Positions 19,498-32,820 of a stretch of DNA of 64,000 nt are shown here, piece by piece. The notes under the pieces were generated by a model, which searched no databases, was not told where the DNA came from, and was given only the letters and a program-made list of their open reading frames with translations. The stretch spans positions 30,368,501-30,432,500 of the forward strand of contig CP142452.1 of NCBI GenBank assembly GCA_038049695.1, written 5' to 3'. Origin of the DNA: Cinnamomum chago (lineage: Eukaryota; Streptophyta; Magnoliopsida; Laurales; Lauraceae). How positions within the stretch are numbered: position 1 is the first letter of the stretch; each line of letters begins with the position of its first letter. Position numbers and translations under genes: made by a program.

Positions 19498-22400
19498 AAT
19501 CCGGGATTCGAAATCTCGTTTCGTCAATTCCTGTAAGTCATTTATGACTAGGGGCCCGTGCCCGTCAAGTTTCGAGGGCAACGGACCACGTTTGCTGATT
19601 TTGTGCGCCCGGAGGCTCGTTTTTTAGGTTTTAAGCTAACCTTCTAACTTAATTCTACGTTCTAACTTTACGGGCAATCCGGGACTCGTAATCTCGTTCC
19701 GTCAGTTCCTGCAAGTCATGAATGACTAGAGGCCCGTTTCGTCAAGTTTCAGGGGCAACGGAACCCGTTTGCTCATTTTGGGTACATGGAGGCTTGTTTT
19801 CTAGGTTTTAAGTTAACGATCTAACTTAAACCTATGTTTCATATGTAAGGAAAATCCGGGATTCAGAACCTCGTTCCGTCAGTTCTTGCAAGTCATGAAT
19901 GACTAGGTGTCCGTGCCCGTAAAGTTTCACGGGCGACGAAGCCAATTAGCTCATTTTGGGCGCTTGGAGGCTTATTTTCTAGGTTTAAGCTAACGTTCTC
20001 ACTTTTATACCTACGTTTCAACTGTACGGACCATCCAGAATTTAGAATCTCGAACCGTCAGTTCCTACAAGTCATGAATGACTACGGACCCCGTTTGCTC
20101 ATTAAGGGGCCCTGGAGGCTCGTTTTCTAGATTTAAAGCTAACGTTCTAATTTAAACCTACGTTTCAACCGTACATGCAATCCGGTAATTGAATTTTTGT
20201 TCTGTCAATTCCTGCAAGTCGTGAATGAGTAGGAGCCCGTGCCCGTCAAGTCTCCCAGGCAACGGAGCCCGTTTGCTTATTTTGGGCGCTTGGAGGCTTA
20301 TTTTCTAGGTTTAAGCTAACGTTCTTACTTTTATACCTACGTTTCAAATGTACGGACCATCCAGAATTTAGAATCTCGAACCGTCAGTTCCTACAAGTCA
20401 TGAATGACTACGGACCCGTGCCCGTCAAATTTCACGGGCAACGGACCACGTTTGCTCATTAAGGGGCCCCGGAGGCTCGTTTTCTAGATTTAAAGCTAAT
20501 GTTCTAACTTAACCTACGTTTCAACCGTACGTGCAATCCGGTAATTGAATTCTTGTTCTGTCAGTTCCTGCAAGTCGTGAATGAGTAGGAGCCCGTGCTC
20601 GTCAAGTCTCCCAGGCAACGGAGCCCGTTTGCTTATTTTGGGCGCCCGGACATTCGTTTTCTATTTTTTAAGCTAACGTTCTAACTTAAACATACGTTTC
20701 TACTGTACGTGCAATCCGGGATTCGGGATCTCGTTCCGTCAATTCCTGTAAGCCATGAATGACTAGGGTCCCGTGCTCGTCAAGTTTCGAGGGCAACGGA
20801 GCCCGTTTTCTCATTTTGGGCGCTCGGAGGCTCGTTTTCTAAGTTTTAAGCTAATGTTCTAACCTAAACCTACGTTTCAACTGTACGGGCAATCCGTGAT
20901 TTAGAAACTCGTTCTGTCAGTTCTTACAAGTAATGAATTAGTAGGGGCCCGTGGCCGTCAAGTTTCACGGGCAACGGACCCCGTTTGCTGATTTTGTGCG
21001 CCTAGAGGCTCATTTTCTAGGTTTTAAGCTAACGTTCTAACCTAAATCTACGTTCTAACTGTACGGGCAATCCGGGACTCGTAATCTCGTTCCGTCAGAT
21101 ACTGCAAGTCATGAATGACTAGAGCCCCGATTCGTCGAGTTTCAGGGGCAACGGAACCCGTTTGCTCATTTTGGGTACATGGAGGCTTGTTTTCTAGGTT
21201 TTAAGTTAACGATCTAACTTAAACCTATGTTTCATATTTAAGGAAAATTCGGGATTCGGAACCTCGTTCCGTCAGTTCTTGCAAGTCATGAATGACTAGG
21301 TGTCCGTGCCCGTAAAGTTTCACGGGCGACGGAGCCAGTTAGCTCATTTTGGGCGCTTGGAGGCTTATTTTTTAGGTTTAAGCTAACGTTCTCACTTTTA
21401 TACCTACGTTTCAACTGTACGGACCATCTAGAATTTAGAATCTCGAACCGTCAGTTCCTACAAGTCATGAATGACTACGGACCCGTGCCCGTCAAATTTC
21501 ACGGGCAACGGACCCTGTTTTCTCATTAAGGGGCCCCGGAGGCTCGTTTTCTAGATTTAAAGCTAATGTTCTAACTTAACCTACGTTTCAACCGTACGTG
21601 CAATCCGGTAATTGAATTCTTGTTCTGTCAGTTTCTGCAAGTCGTGAATGAGTAGGAGCCCGTGCCCGTCAAGTCTCCCAGGCAACGGAGCCCGTTTGCT
21701 TATTTTGGGCGCCCGAACTTTCGTTTTTTATGTTTTAAGCTAACGTTCTAACTTAAATATACGTTTCGACTGTACGTGCAATCCGGGATTCGGGATCTCG
21801 TTCCATCAATTTCTGTAAGTCATGAATGACTAGGGGCCCGTGCCCGGCAAGTTTCTCATTTTTGGCGCTCGGAGGCTCGTTTTCTAGGTTTTAAGCTAAC
21901 GTTCTAACCTAAACCTAGCTTCCAACTGTGCGGGCAATTCGGGATTCGGAATCTCGTTCCGTCAATTCCTGTGGGCCATGAATGACTAGGGTCCCGTGCC
22001 CGTCAAGTTTCACGGTCAATAGATCCCGTTTGGTCATTTTGTGCCTCTAGAGGCTCGTTTTCTAGGTTTTAAGCTAACGTTTTAACTTCAACCAACGTTC
22101 CAACTGTACGGGCAATTCGGGATTCGGAATCTCGTTCCGTCAATTCTTGTAAGTCATTTATGACTAGGGGCCCGTCCCCGTCAAGTTTCGAGGGCAACGG
22201 AGCCCGTTTTCTCATTTTGGGCGCTCGGAGGCTCGTTTTCTAGGTTTTAAGCTAATGTTCTAACCTAAACCTACGTTTCAACTGTACGGGCAATCAGGGA
22301 TTTAGAATCTCGTTCTGTCAGTTCTTACAAGTCATGAATGAGTAGGGGCCCGTGGCCGTCAAGTTTCACGGGCAACGTTTGCTGATTTTGTGCGCCCAGA

Positions 22401-25400
22401 GGCTCGTTTTCTAGGTTTTAAGCTAACGTTCTAACTTAAATCTACGTTCTAACTGTACAGGCAATCCGGGACTCGTAATCTCGTTCCGTCAGATCCTGCA
22501 AGTCATGAATGACTAGAGGCCCGATTCGTCGAGTATCAGGGGCAATGGAGCCCGTTTGCTCATTTTGGGCACATGGAGGCTTGTTTTCTAGGTTTTAAGT
22601 TAACGATCTAACTCAAACCTACGTTTCATATGTACGGAAAATCCGGGATTCGTAACCTCGTTTCGTCAGTTCTTGTAAGTCATGAATGACTAGGTGTCCG
22701 TGCCCGTAAAGTTTCACGGGCGACGGAGCCAGTTAGCTCATTTTGGGCGCTTGGAGGCTTCTTTTCTTGGTTTAAGCTAACGTTCTAACTTTTAAACCTA
22801 CGTTACAACTGTACGGACCATCCGGAATATAGAATCTCGATTCGTCAGTTCCTACAAGTCATGAATGACTACGGACCCGTGCCCGTCAAATTTCACGGGC
22901 AACGGACCCCGTTTGCTCATTAACGGGCCCCGGAGGCTCGTTTTCTAGATTTAAAGCTAACGTTCTAACTTAAACCTACGTTTCAACCGTACGGGCAATC
23001 CGGTAATCGAATTCTTGTTCTGTCAGTTCCTGCAAGTCGTGAATGACTAGGAGCCCGTGCTGGTCAAGTCTCCTAGGCAACGGAGCCCGTTTGCTTAATT
23101 TGGGCGCCCGGACTTTCGTTTTCTATTTTTTAACCTAACGTTCTAACTTAAACATATGTTTCTACTGTACGTGCAATCCGGGATTCGGGATCTCGTTCCG
23201 TCAATTCCTGTAAGCCATGAATGACTAGGGTCCCGTGCTCGTCAAATTTCGAGGGCAACGGAGCCCGTTTTCTCATTTTTGGCGCTCGGAGGCTCGTTTT
23301 CTAAGTTTTAAGCTAATGTTCTAACCTAAACCTACGTTTCAACTGTACGGGCAATCTGCGATTTAGAATCTCGTTCTGTCAGTTCTTACAAGTCATGAAT
23401 GAGTAGGGGCCCGTGGCCGTCAAGTTTCACGGGCAACGGACCCCGTTTGCTGATTTTTTGAGCCCGGAGGCTCGTTTTATAGGTTTTAAGCTAACGTTCT
23501 AACTTAAGTTTACGTTCTAACTGTACGGGCAATCTGGGACTCGTAATCTCGTTCCGTCAGTTCCTGCAAGTCATGAATGACTAGAGGCCCGTTTCGTCGA
23601 GTTTCAGGGGCAACGGAACCCGTTTGCTCATTTTTGGTACATGGAGGTTTGTTTTCTAGGTTTTAAGTTAACGATCTAACTTAAACCTATATTTCATATG
23701 TAAGGAAAATCCGGGATTCGGAACCTCGTTCCGTCAGTTCTTGCAAGTCATGAATGACTAGGTGTCCGTGCCCGTAAAGTTTCACGGGCGACGTAGCCAG
23801 TTAGCTCATTTTGGGCGCTTGGAGGCTTATTTTCTAAGTTTAAGGGGCCCGTTTGCTCATTAAGGGGCCCCGGAGGCTCGTTTTCTAAATTTAAAGCTAA
23901 TGTTCTAACTTAAACTTACGTTTCAACCGTACGCGAAATCCGGTAATCGGATTCTCGTTCTGTCAGTTCCTGCAAGTCGTGAATGACTAGGAGCCCGTGC
24001 CCGTCAACAGGCAGCGGAGCCCGTTTGCTTATTTTGGGCGCCCGGACTTTCGTTTTCTATGTTTTAAGCTAACGTTCTAACTTAAACTTACGTTTCGACT
24101 GTACGTGCTATTCAGGATTCAGAATCTCGTTGCGTCAATTCCTGTAAGTCATGAATGACTAGGGGCCCGTGCCCAGCAAGTTTCTAGATTTAAAGCTAAC
24201 GTTCTAACTTAAACTATCGTTTCAACCGTACGGGCAATCCGGTAATCGAATTCTCGTTTTGTCAGTTCCTGCAAGTCGTGAATGACTAGGAGCCCGTGCC
24301 CGCCAAGTGTCCCAGGCAACGGAACCCGTTTGATTATTTTGGGCTCCCGGACTTTTGTTTTCTGTGTTTTAAGCTAACGTTCTAAGTTAAACTTACGTTT
24401 CGACTGTACGTGCAATCCGGGATTCGGAATCTCGTTTCGTCAATTCCTGTAAGTCATGAATGACTAGGGGCCCATGCCCGGCAAGTTTTCTAGGTTTTAA
24501 GCTAACGTTCTAAGCTAAACCTAGCTTCCAACTGTGCGGGCAATTCGGGATTCGAAATCACGTTCCGTCAGTTCCTGTGAGCCATGAAAGACAAGGTTCC
24601 CATGCCCGTCAAGTTTCACGGTCAACAGATCCCGTTTGGTCATTTTTTGCCCCCGGAGGCTCGTTTTCTAGGTTTTAAGCTAACGTTTTAACTTCAACCA
24701 ACGGTCCAACTATACGGGCAATTCGGGATTCGGAATTTCGTTCCGTCAATTCCTGTAAGTCATTTATTACTAGGGGCCCGTGCCCGTCAAGTTTCGAGGG
24801 CAACGGAGCCCGTTTTCTCATTTTGGGCGGTCGGAGGCTTGTTTTCTAGGTTTTAAGCTAATGTTTTCTAGAATCTCGTTCTTTCAGTTCTTACAAGTCA
24901 TTGATGAGTAGGAGCCCGTGGCCGTCAAGTTTCACGGGCAACGGACCCCGTTTACTGATTTTGTGCGCCCGGAGGCTCGTTTTCTAAGTTTTAAGCTAAC
25001 GTTATAACTTAAATCTACGTTCTAACTGTACGGTCAATCCGGGACTCGTAATCTCGTTCCGTCAGTTCCTGCAAGTCATGAATGACTAGAGGCCCGTTTC
25101 GTCAAGTTTCATGGGCAACGGAGTCCGTTTGCTCATTTTGGGCACATGGATTGTTTTCTAGGTTTTAAGTTAACAAAACTTAAACCTACGTTTCATATGT
25201 ACGGAAAGCCCGGGATTAGAAACCTCATTCCGTCATTTCTTGCAAGTCATTAATGACTAGGTGTCCGTGCCCGTAATGTTTCACGGGCGACGGAGCCAGT
25301 TAGCTCATTTTGGGCGCTTGGAGGCTTATTTTCTAGGTTTAAGCTAACGTTCTAACTGAAACCTACGTTTCAACTGTACGGACCATCCGGAATTTAGAAT

Positions 25401-28400
25401 ATCGTTCCGTCAGTTCCTAAAAGTCATCAATGACTACGGACCCGTGCCCGTCAAATTTCACGGGCAACGGACCCCGTTTGCTCATTAAGGGGCCCCGGAG
25501 GCTCGTTTTCTAAATTTAAAGCTAACGTTCAACCGTACGGGCAATCCGGCAATCGAATTCTCGTTCTGTCTGTTCCTGCAAGTCGTGAATGACTAGGAGC
25601 CCGTTCCCGTCAAGGCTCCCAGGCAACGGAGCCCGTTTGCTTATTTTGGGCGCCCGGACTTTCGTTTTCTATGCTTTAAGCTAACGTTCTAACTTAAACT
25701 TACGTTTCGACTATACGTGCAATCCGGGATTCGGAATCTCGTTGCGTCAATTCCTGTAAGTCATGAATGACTAGGGGCCCGTGCCCGGCAAGTTTCGAGG
25801 GAAATGGAGCCCGCTTTCTCATTTTGGGCGCTCGGAGGCTCGTTTTCTAGGTTTTAAGCTAACGTTCTAACCTAAACCTAGCTTCCAACTGTGCGGGCAA
25901 TCCGGGATTCGGATTCTCGTTCCGTCAGTTCCTGTGAGCCATGAATGACTAGGGTCCCGTTCACGTCAAGTTTCGAGGGCAACGGAGCCCGTTTTCTCAT
26001 TTTGGGCGCTCGGAGGCTTGTTTTCTAGGTTTTAAAATAATGTTCTTACCCTAACCTACGTTTCAACTGTACAGGCAATCCGGGACTTAGAATCTCGTTT
26101 TGTCAGTTCTTACAAGTCATGAATGAGTAGGGGCCCGTGACCGTCAATTTTCACGGGCAACGGACCCCGTTTGCTGATTTTGTGCGCCCGGAGGCTCGTT
26201 TTCTAGGTTTTAAGCTAACGTTCTAACTGTACGGTCAATCCGGGACTCGTAATCTCGTTCCGTCAGTTCCTGCAAGTCATGAATGACTAGAGGCCCGTTT
26301 CATCCAGTTTCATGGGCAACGGAGCCGTTTGCTCATTTTGGGCACATGGAGGCTTGTTTTCTAGGTTTTAAGTTAACGATCTAACTTAAACATACGTTTC
26401 ATATGTACGGAAAATCCGGGTTTCGGAACCTTGTTCCGTCAGTTCTTGCATGTCATGAATGACTAGGTGTCCGTGCCCGTAAAGTTTCACGGGCAACAGA
26501 GCGAGTTAGCTCATTTTGGGCGCTTGTAGGCTTATTTTCTAGGTTTAACCTAACGTTCTAACTTTTAAACCTACGTTTCAACTGTACAGACCATCCGGAA
26601 TTTAGAATCTCGATCCGTCATTTCCTACAAGTCATGAATGACTACGGACCCGTGCCCGTCAAATTTCACGGGGCAGCGGACCCCGTTTGCTCATTAAGGG
26701 ATCCCGGAAGCTCGTTTTCTAGATTTAAAGCTTACGTTCTAACTTAAACATATGTTTCAACCGTACGGGCAATCCGGTAATCGAATTCTCGTTCTGTCAG
26801 TTCCTGCAAGTCGTGAATGACTAGGAGCCCTTGCCCGTCAAGTCTCCCAAGCAACGGAGCCCGTTTGCTTATTTTGGGCGCCCGGACTTTCGTTTTCTAT
26901 GTTTTAAGCTAACGTTCTAACTTAAACTTACGTTTCGACTGTATGTGCAATCCGGGATTCGAAATCTCGTTCCTTCAATTCCAGTAAGTAATGAATGACT
27001 AGGGGCCCGGGCTCGGCAAGTTTCTAGGGCAATGGAGCCGGCTTTCTCATTTTGGGCGCTCGGAGGCTCGTTTTCTAGGTTTTAAGCTAACGTTCTAACC
27101 GAAACCTACGTTTCAACTGTACGGGCAATCCGGGATTCGGAATCTCGTTTTATCCGTTCTTACAAGTCATTGATGAGTAGGGGCCCGTGGCCGTCAAGTT
27201 TCACTGGCAACGGACCCCGTTTGCTGATTTTGTGCGCACGGATTCTCGTTTTTTAGGTTTTAAGCTAACGTTCTAACTTAAATCTACGTTCTAACTGTAC
27301 GGTCAATCTAGGACTCGTAATCTCGTTCCGTCAGTTCCTGCAAGTCATGAATGACTAGAGGCCCGTTTCGTCGAGTTTCAGGGGCAACCGAGCCCGTTTG
27401 CTCATTTTGGGCACATGGAGGCTTGTTTTCTAGGTTTTAAGTTAACGATCTAACTTAAACCTAAGTTTCATATGTACGGAAAACCTGGGATTCGAAACCT
27501 CATTCCGTCAGTTCTTGCAAGTCATGAATGACTAGGTGTCTGTGCCCGTAAAGTTTCACGGGCGACGGAGCCAGTTAGCTCATTTTGGGCGCTTGGAGGC
27601 TCATTTTCTACGTTTAAGCTAACGTTCTTACTTTTAAACCTACGTTTCAACTGTACGGACCATCCGGAATTTAGAATCTCGATCTGTCAGTTCCGACAAG
27701 TCATGAATGACTACGGACCCATGCCCGTCAAATTTCGCGGGCAACGGACCCCGTTTGCTCATTAAGGGGCCCCAGAGGCTCGTTTTCTGGAATTAAAGCT
27801 AACGTTCTAACTTAAACCTACGTTTCAACCGTACGGGCAATCCGTTAATCGAATTCTCGTTCTGTCAGTTCCTTCAGGTCGTGAATGACTAGGAGCTCGT
27901 GCCCATCAAGGCTCCCAGGCAACGGAGCCCGTTTGCTTATTTTGGGCGCCCGGACTTTCGTTTTCTATATTTTAAGCTAACGTTCTAACTTAAACTTACG
28001 TTTCGAATGTACGTACAATCCGGGATTCGGAATCTCGTTGCGTCAATTCCTATAAGTCATGAATGATTAGGGGCCCGTGCCCGGCAAGTTTCTAGGGAAA
28101 TGGAGCCCGCTTTCTCATTTTGGGCGCTCGGAGGCTCGTTTTCTAGGTTTTAAGCTAACGTTCTAACCGAAACCTAGCTTCCAACTGTGCGGGCAATCCG
28201 GGATTCGGAATCTCGTTCCGTCAGTTCCTGTGAGCCATGAATGACTAGGGTCCCATTCCTGTCAAGTTTCGAGGGCAACGGAGCCCGTTTTCTCATTTTG
28301 GGCGTTCGGAGGCTCGTTTTCTAGGTTTTAAGATAATGTTCTAACCTAAACCTACGTTTCAACTGTACGGGCAATCCGGGATTTAGAATTTCGTTCTGTC

Positions 28401-31400
28401 AGTTCTTACAAGTCATGAATGAGTAGGGGCCCGTTGCCATCAAGTTTCATGGGCAACGGACCCCGTTTAAAGATTTTGTGATCCCGGGGGCTCGTTTTCT
28501 AGGTTTAAGCTAACGTTCTAACTTAAATCTTCGTTTTAACTGTACGGGCAATCCGGGACTCGTAATATCTTTCCGTCAGTTCCTGCAAGTCAGGAATGAC
28601 TAGATGCCCGTTTCGTCGAGTTTCAGGGGCAACGGAGCCCGTTTGCTCATTTTGGGCACTTGGAGGCTTTTTTTCTAGGTTTTAAGTTAACGATCTAACT
28701 TAAACCTACGTTTCATATGTACGTAAAATCCGAGATTCGGAACCTCATTCCGTCAGTTCTTGCAAGTCATGAATCACTAGGTGTCCGTGCCCGTAAAGTT
28801 TCACGGGCAACAGAGCTAGTTAGCTCATTTTGGGCGCTTGTAAGGTTATTTTGTAGGTTTAAGCTAACGTTCTAACTTTTAAACGTACGTTTCAATTGTA
28901 CGGAGCATCCGGAATTTACAATATCGATCCGTCAGTTCCTACAAGTCATGAATGACTACGGACCCGTGCCCATCAAATTTCACGGGCAACGGACCCCGTT
29001 TGCTCATTAAGGGGCCCCGGAGGCTCGTTTTCTAGATTTAAAGCTAACGTTCTAACTTAAACCTACGTTTCAACCGTACGGGAAATCCGGTAATCGAATT
29101 CTCGTTCTGTCAGTTCCTACAAGTCGTGAATGACTAGGAGCCCGTGCCCGTTAAGTCTCCCAGGCAGCGGAGCCCGTTTTCTTATTTTGGGCGTCCGGAC
29201 TTTCGTTTTCTATGTTTTAAGATAACGTTTTAACTTAAACTTACGTTTCGACTGTACGTGCAATCCGGGATTCGGGATCTCGTGCCATGAATTCCTGTAC
29301 GTCATGAATGACTAGGGGCCCGTGCCGGGCAAATTTCTAGGGCAATGGAGCCCGCTTTCTCATTTTGGGCGCTCGGAGGCTCGTTTTCTAGGTTTTAAGC
29401 TAACGTTCTAACCGAAATCTAGCTTCCAACTGTGCGGGCAATCTGGGATTCGGAATCTCGTTCCGTCAGTTCCTGTGAGCCATGAATGACTAGGTTCCCG
29501 TGCCCGTCAAGTTTAACGGTCAACGGATCCCGTTTGGTCATTTTGTGCCTCTAGAGGCTCGTTTTTTAGGTTTTAAGCTAACGTTTTAACTTCAACCAAC
29601 GTTCCAACTGTACGGGCAATCCGGGATTCGGAATCTCGTTCCGTCAATTCCTATAAGTCATTTATGACTAGGGGCCCGTGCCCGTCAAGTTTCGAGGGCA
29701 ACGGAGCCCGTTTTCTCATTTTGGGCGCTCGGAGGCTTGTTTTCTAGGTTTTAAGCTAATGTTCTAACCTAAACCTACGTTTCAACTGTACGGGCAATCC
29801 GGGATTTAGAATCTCGTTTTATCCGTTCTTAAAAGTCATGGATGAGTAGGGGCCCGTGGCCGTCAAGTTTCACTGGCAACGGACCCCGTTTGCTTATTTT
29901 GTGCGCACGGATTCTCGTTTTTTAGGTTTTAAGCTAACGTTCTAACTTAAATCTACGTTCTAACTGTACGGTCAATCCAGGACTCGTAATCTCGTTCCGT
30001 CAGTTCCTGCAAGTCATGAATGACTAGAGGCCCGTTTCGTCGAGTTTCAGGGGCAACTGAGCCCGTTTGCTCATTTTGGGCACATGGAGGCTTGTTTTCT
30101 AGGTTTTAAGTTAACGATCTAACTTAAACCTACGTTTCATATGTACGGAAAACCTGGGATTCGAAACCTCATTCCGTCAGTTCTTGCAAGTCATGAATGA
30201 CTAGGTGTCCGTGCCCGTAAAGTTTCACGTTTGGTCATTTTGTTTGGTCATTTTGTGCCCCCGGAGGCTCGTTTTCTAGGTTTTAAGGTAACGTTTTAAC
30301 TTCAACCAATGTTCCAACTGTACGGGCAATCCGGGATTCGGAATCTCGTTCCGACAATTCTTGTAAGTCATTTATGACTAGGGGCCCGTGCCCGTCAAGT
30401 TTCGAGTGCAACGGAGCCCGTTTTCTCATTTTGGGCGCTCGTAGGCTCGTTTTCTAGGTTTTAAGCTAATGTTTTAACCTAAACCTACGTTTCAACTGTA
30501 CGGGCAATCCGGGATTTAGAATCTCGTTCTGTCAATTCTTACCTGTCATTAATGAGTAGGGGCCCGTGGCCGTCAAGTTTCACGGGCAACGGACCCCGTC
30601 TACTGATTTTGTGTGCCCGCAGGCTCGTTTTCTAGGTTTTAAGCTAATGTTCTAACTTAAATCTAGGTTCTAACTGTACGGGCAATCCGGGACTCGTAAT
30701 CTCGTTCCGTCAGTTCCTGCAAATCATGAATGACTAGAGGCCCGTCTCGTCAAGTTTCAGGGGCAACGGAGCCCGTTTGCTCATTTTGGGCACATGGAGG
30801 CTTGTTTTCTAGGTTTTAAGTTAACGATCTAACTCAAACCTACGTTTTATATGTTCGGAAAATCCGGGATTCGGAACCTCATTCCGTCAGTTTTTGCATG
30901 TCATGAATGACTAGGTGTCCGTGCCCGTAAAGTTTCACGGGCAACGGAGCCAGTTAGCTCATTTTGGGCGCTGGGGGGCTTATTTTCTAGATTTAAGCTA
31001 GCGTTCTAACTTAGACCTACGTTTCAATTGTACGGGCAATCTGGTAATCGAATTCTCGTTCTGTCAGTTCCTACAAGTCGTGAATGACTAGGAGCCCGTG
31101 CCCGTCAAGTTTCCCAGGCAACGGAGCTTATTTTGCTTATTTTGGGCGCCCGGACTTTCGTTTTCTATGTTTTAAGCTCACATTCTAACTTAAACTTACG
31201 TTTCGACTGTACGTGCAATCCGGGATTCGGAATCTCGTTCCGTCAATTCCTGTAAGTCATGAATGACTAGGGGCCCGTGCCCGGCACGTTTCTGGGGAAA
31301 TGAAGCCCGGTTTCTCATTTTGGGCGCTCGGAGGCTCGTTTTCTAGGTTTTAAGCTAACGTTCTAACCTAAACCTAGCTTCCAACTGTGCGGGCAATCCG

Positions 31401-32820
31401 GGATTCGGAATCCCGTTCCGTCAGTTCCAGTAAGCCATGAATGACAAGGGTCCTGTGCCCGTCAGGTTTCACGGTCAACAGATCCCGTTAGGTCATTTTT
31501 TGCCCCCGGAGGATCGTTTTTATAGGTTTTAAGCTAACGTTTTAACTTCAACCAACGAGTCAACTGTACGGGCAATCCGGGATTCAGAATCTCGTTCCGT
31601 CAATTCTTGTAAGTCATGAATGACTAGGGGCCCGTGCCCGGCAAGTTTCTAGGGCAAAGAAGCCCGTTTTCTCATTTTGGGCGCTCGGATGCTCGTTTTC
31701 TAGGTTTTAAAGCTAACGTTCTTACCTAAACCTACGTTTCAACTGTACGGGCGATCCGGGATTTAGAATCTCCTTCTGTCAGTTCTTACAAGTCCTGAAT
31801 GAGTATGGGCCCGTGGCCGTCACGTTTCACGGGCAACGGACCCCGTCTGCTGATTTTGTGCGCCCGCAGGCTCGTTTTCTATGTTTTAAGCTAACGTTCT
31901 AACTTAAATCTACGTTCTAACTGTACGGGCAATCCGGGACTCGTAATCTCGTTCCGTCAGTTCCAGCAAGTCATGAATGACTAGAGGCCCGTCTCGTCAA
32001 GTTTCAGGGGCAACGGAGCCCGTTTGCTTATTTTGGGCACATGGAGGCTTGTTTTCTAGGTTTTAAGTTAACGATTTAACTTAAACCTACGTTTCATATG
32101 TACGGAAAATCCGGGATTCGGAACCTCATTCCGTCAGTTTTTGCATGTCATGAATGACTAGGTGTCCGTGCCCGTAAAGTTTCACGGGCAACGGAGCCAG
32201 TTAGCTCATTTTGGGCGCTTGTAGGCTTATTTTTTAGGTTTAAGCTAACGTTCTAACTTTTAAACCTACGTTTCAATTGTACGGACCATCCGGAATTTAC
32301 AATCTCGATCCGTCATTTCCTACAAGTCATGAATGACTGCGGACCCGTGCCCGTCAAATTTCACGGGCAGCGGACCCCGTTTGCTCATTAAGGGATCCCG
32401 GAAGCTCGTTTTCTAGATTTAAAGCTTACGTTCTAACTTAAACCTATGTTTCAACCGTACGGGCAATCCGGTAATCGAATTCTCGTTCTGTCAGTTCCTG
32501 CAAGTCGTGAATGACTAGGAGCCCGTGCCCGTCAAGTCTCCCAAGAAACGGAGCCCGTTTGCTTATTTTGGGCGCCCGGACTTTCGTTTTCTATGTTTTA
32601 AGCTAACGTTCTAACTTAAACTTACGTTTCGACTGTACGTGCAATCCGGGATTCGAAATCTCGTTCCTTCAATTCCTGTAAGTAATGAATGACTAGGGGC
32701 CCGTGCCTGGCAGGTTTCTAGGGAAATGGAGCCCGTTTTCTCATTTTGGGCGCTCGGAGGCTCGTTTTTTAGGTTTTAAGCTAACGTTCTAACCTAAACA
32801 TAGCTTCCAGCTGTGCGGGC
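19498..32820 (+). repeat. Irregular left part of the satellite array
   Basis: About 75 monomers with the same eight types and cyclic order as the right part but without a fixed long period. Deleted or fused monomers occur at about 20,085 (C shortened), 23,840 (B joined to C tail), 24,185 (E joined to C/D tail), 24,485 and 24,865. A small local duplication of GTTTGGTCATTTT lies at about 30,228. Divergence and rearrangement are greatest near the junction at 19,498, as expected at the poorly homogenised edge of an array. Confidence 0.9.
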
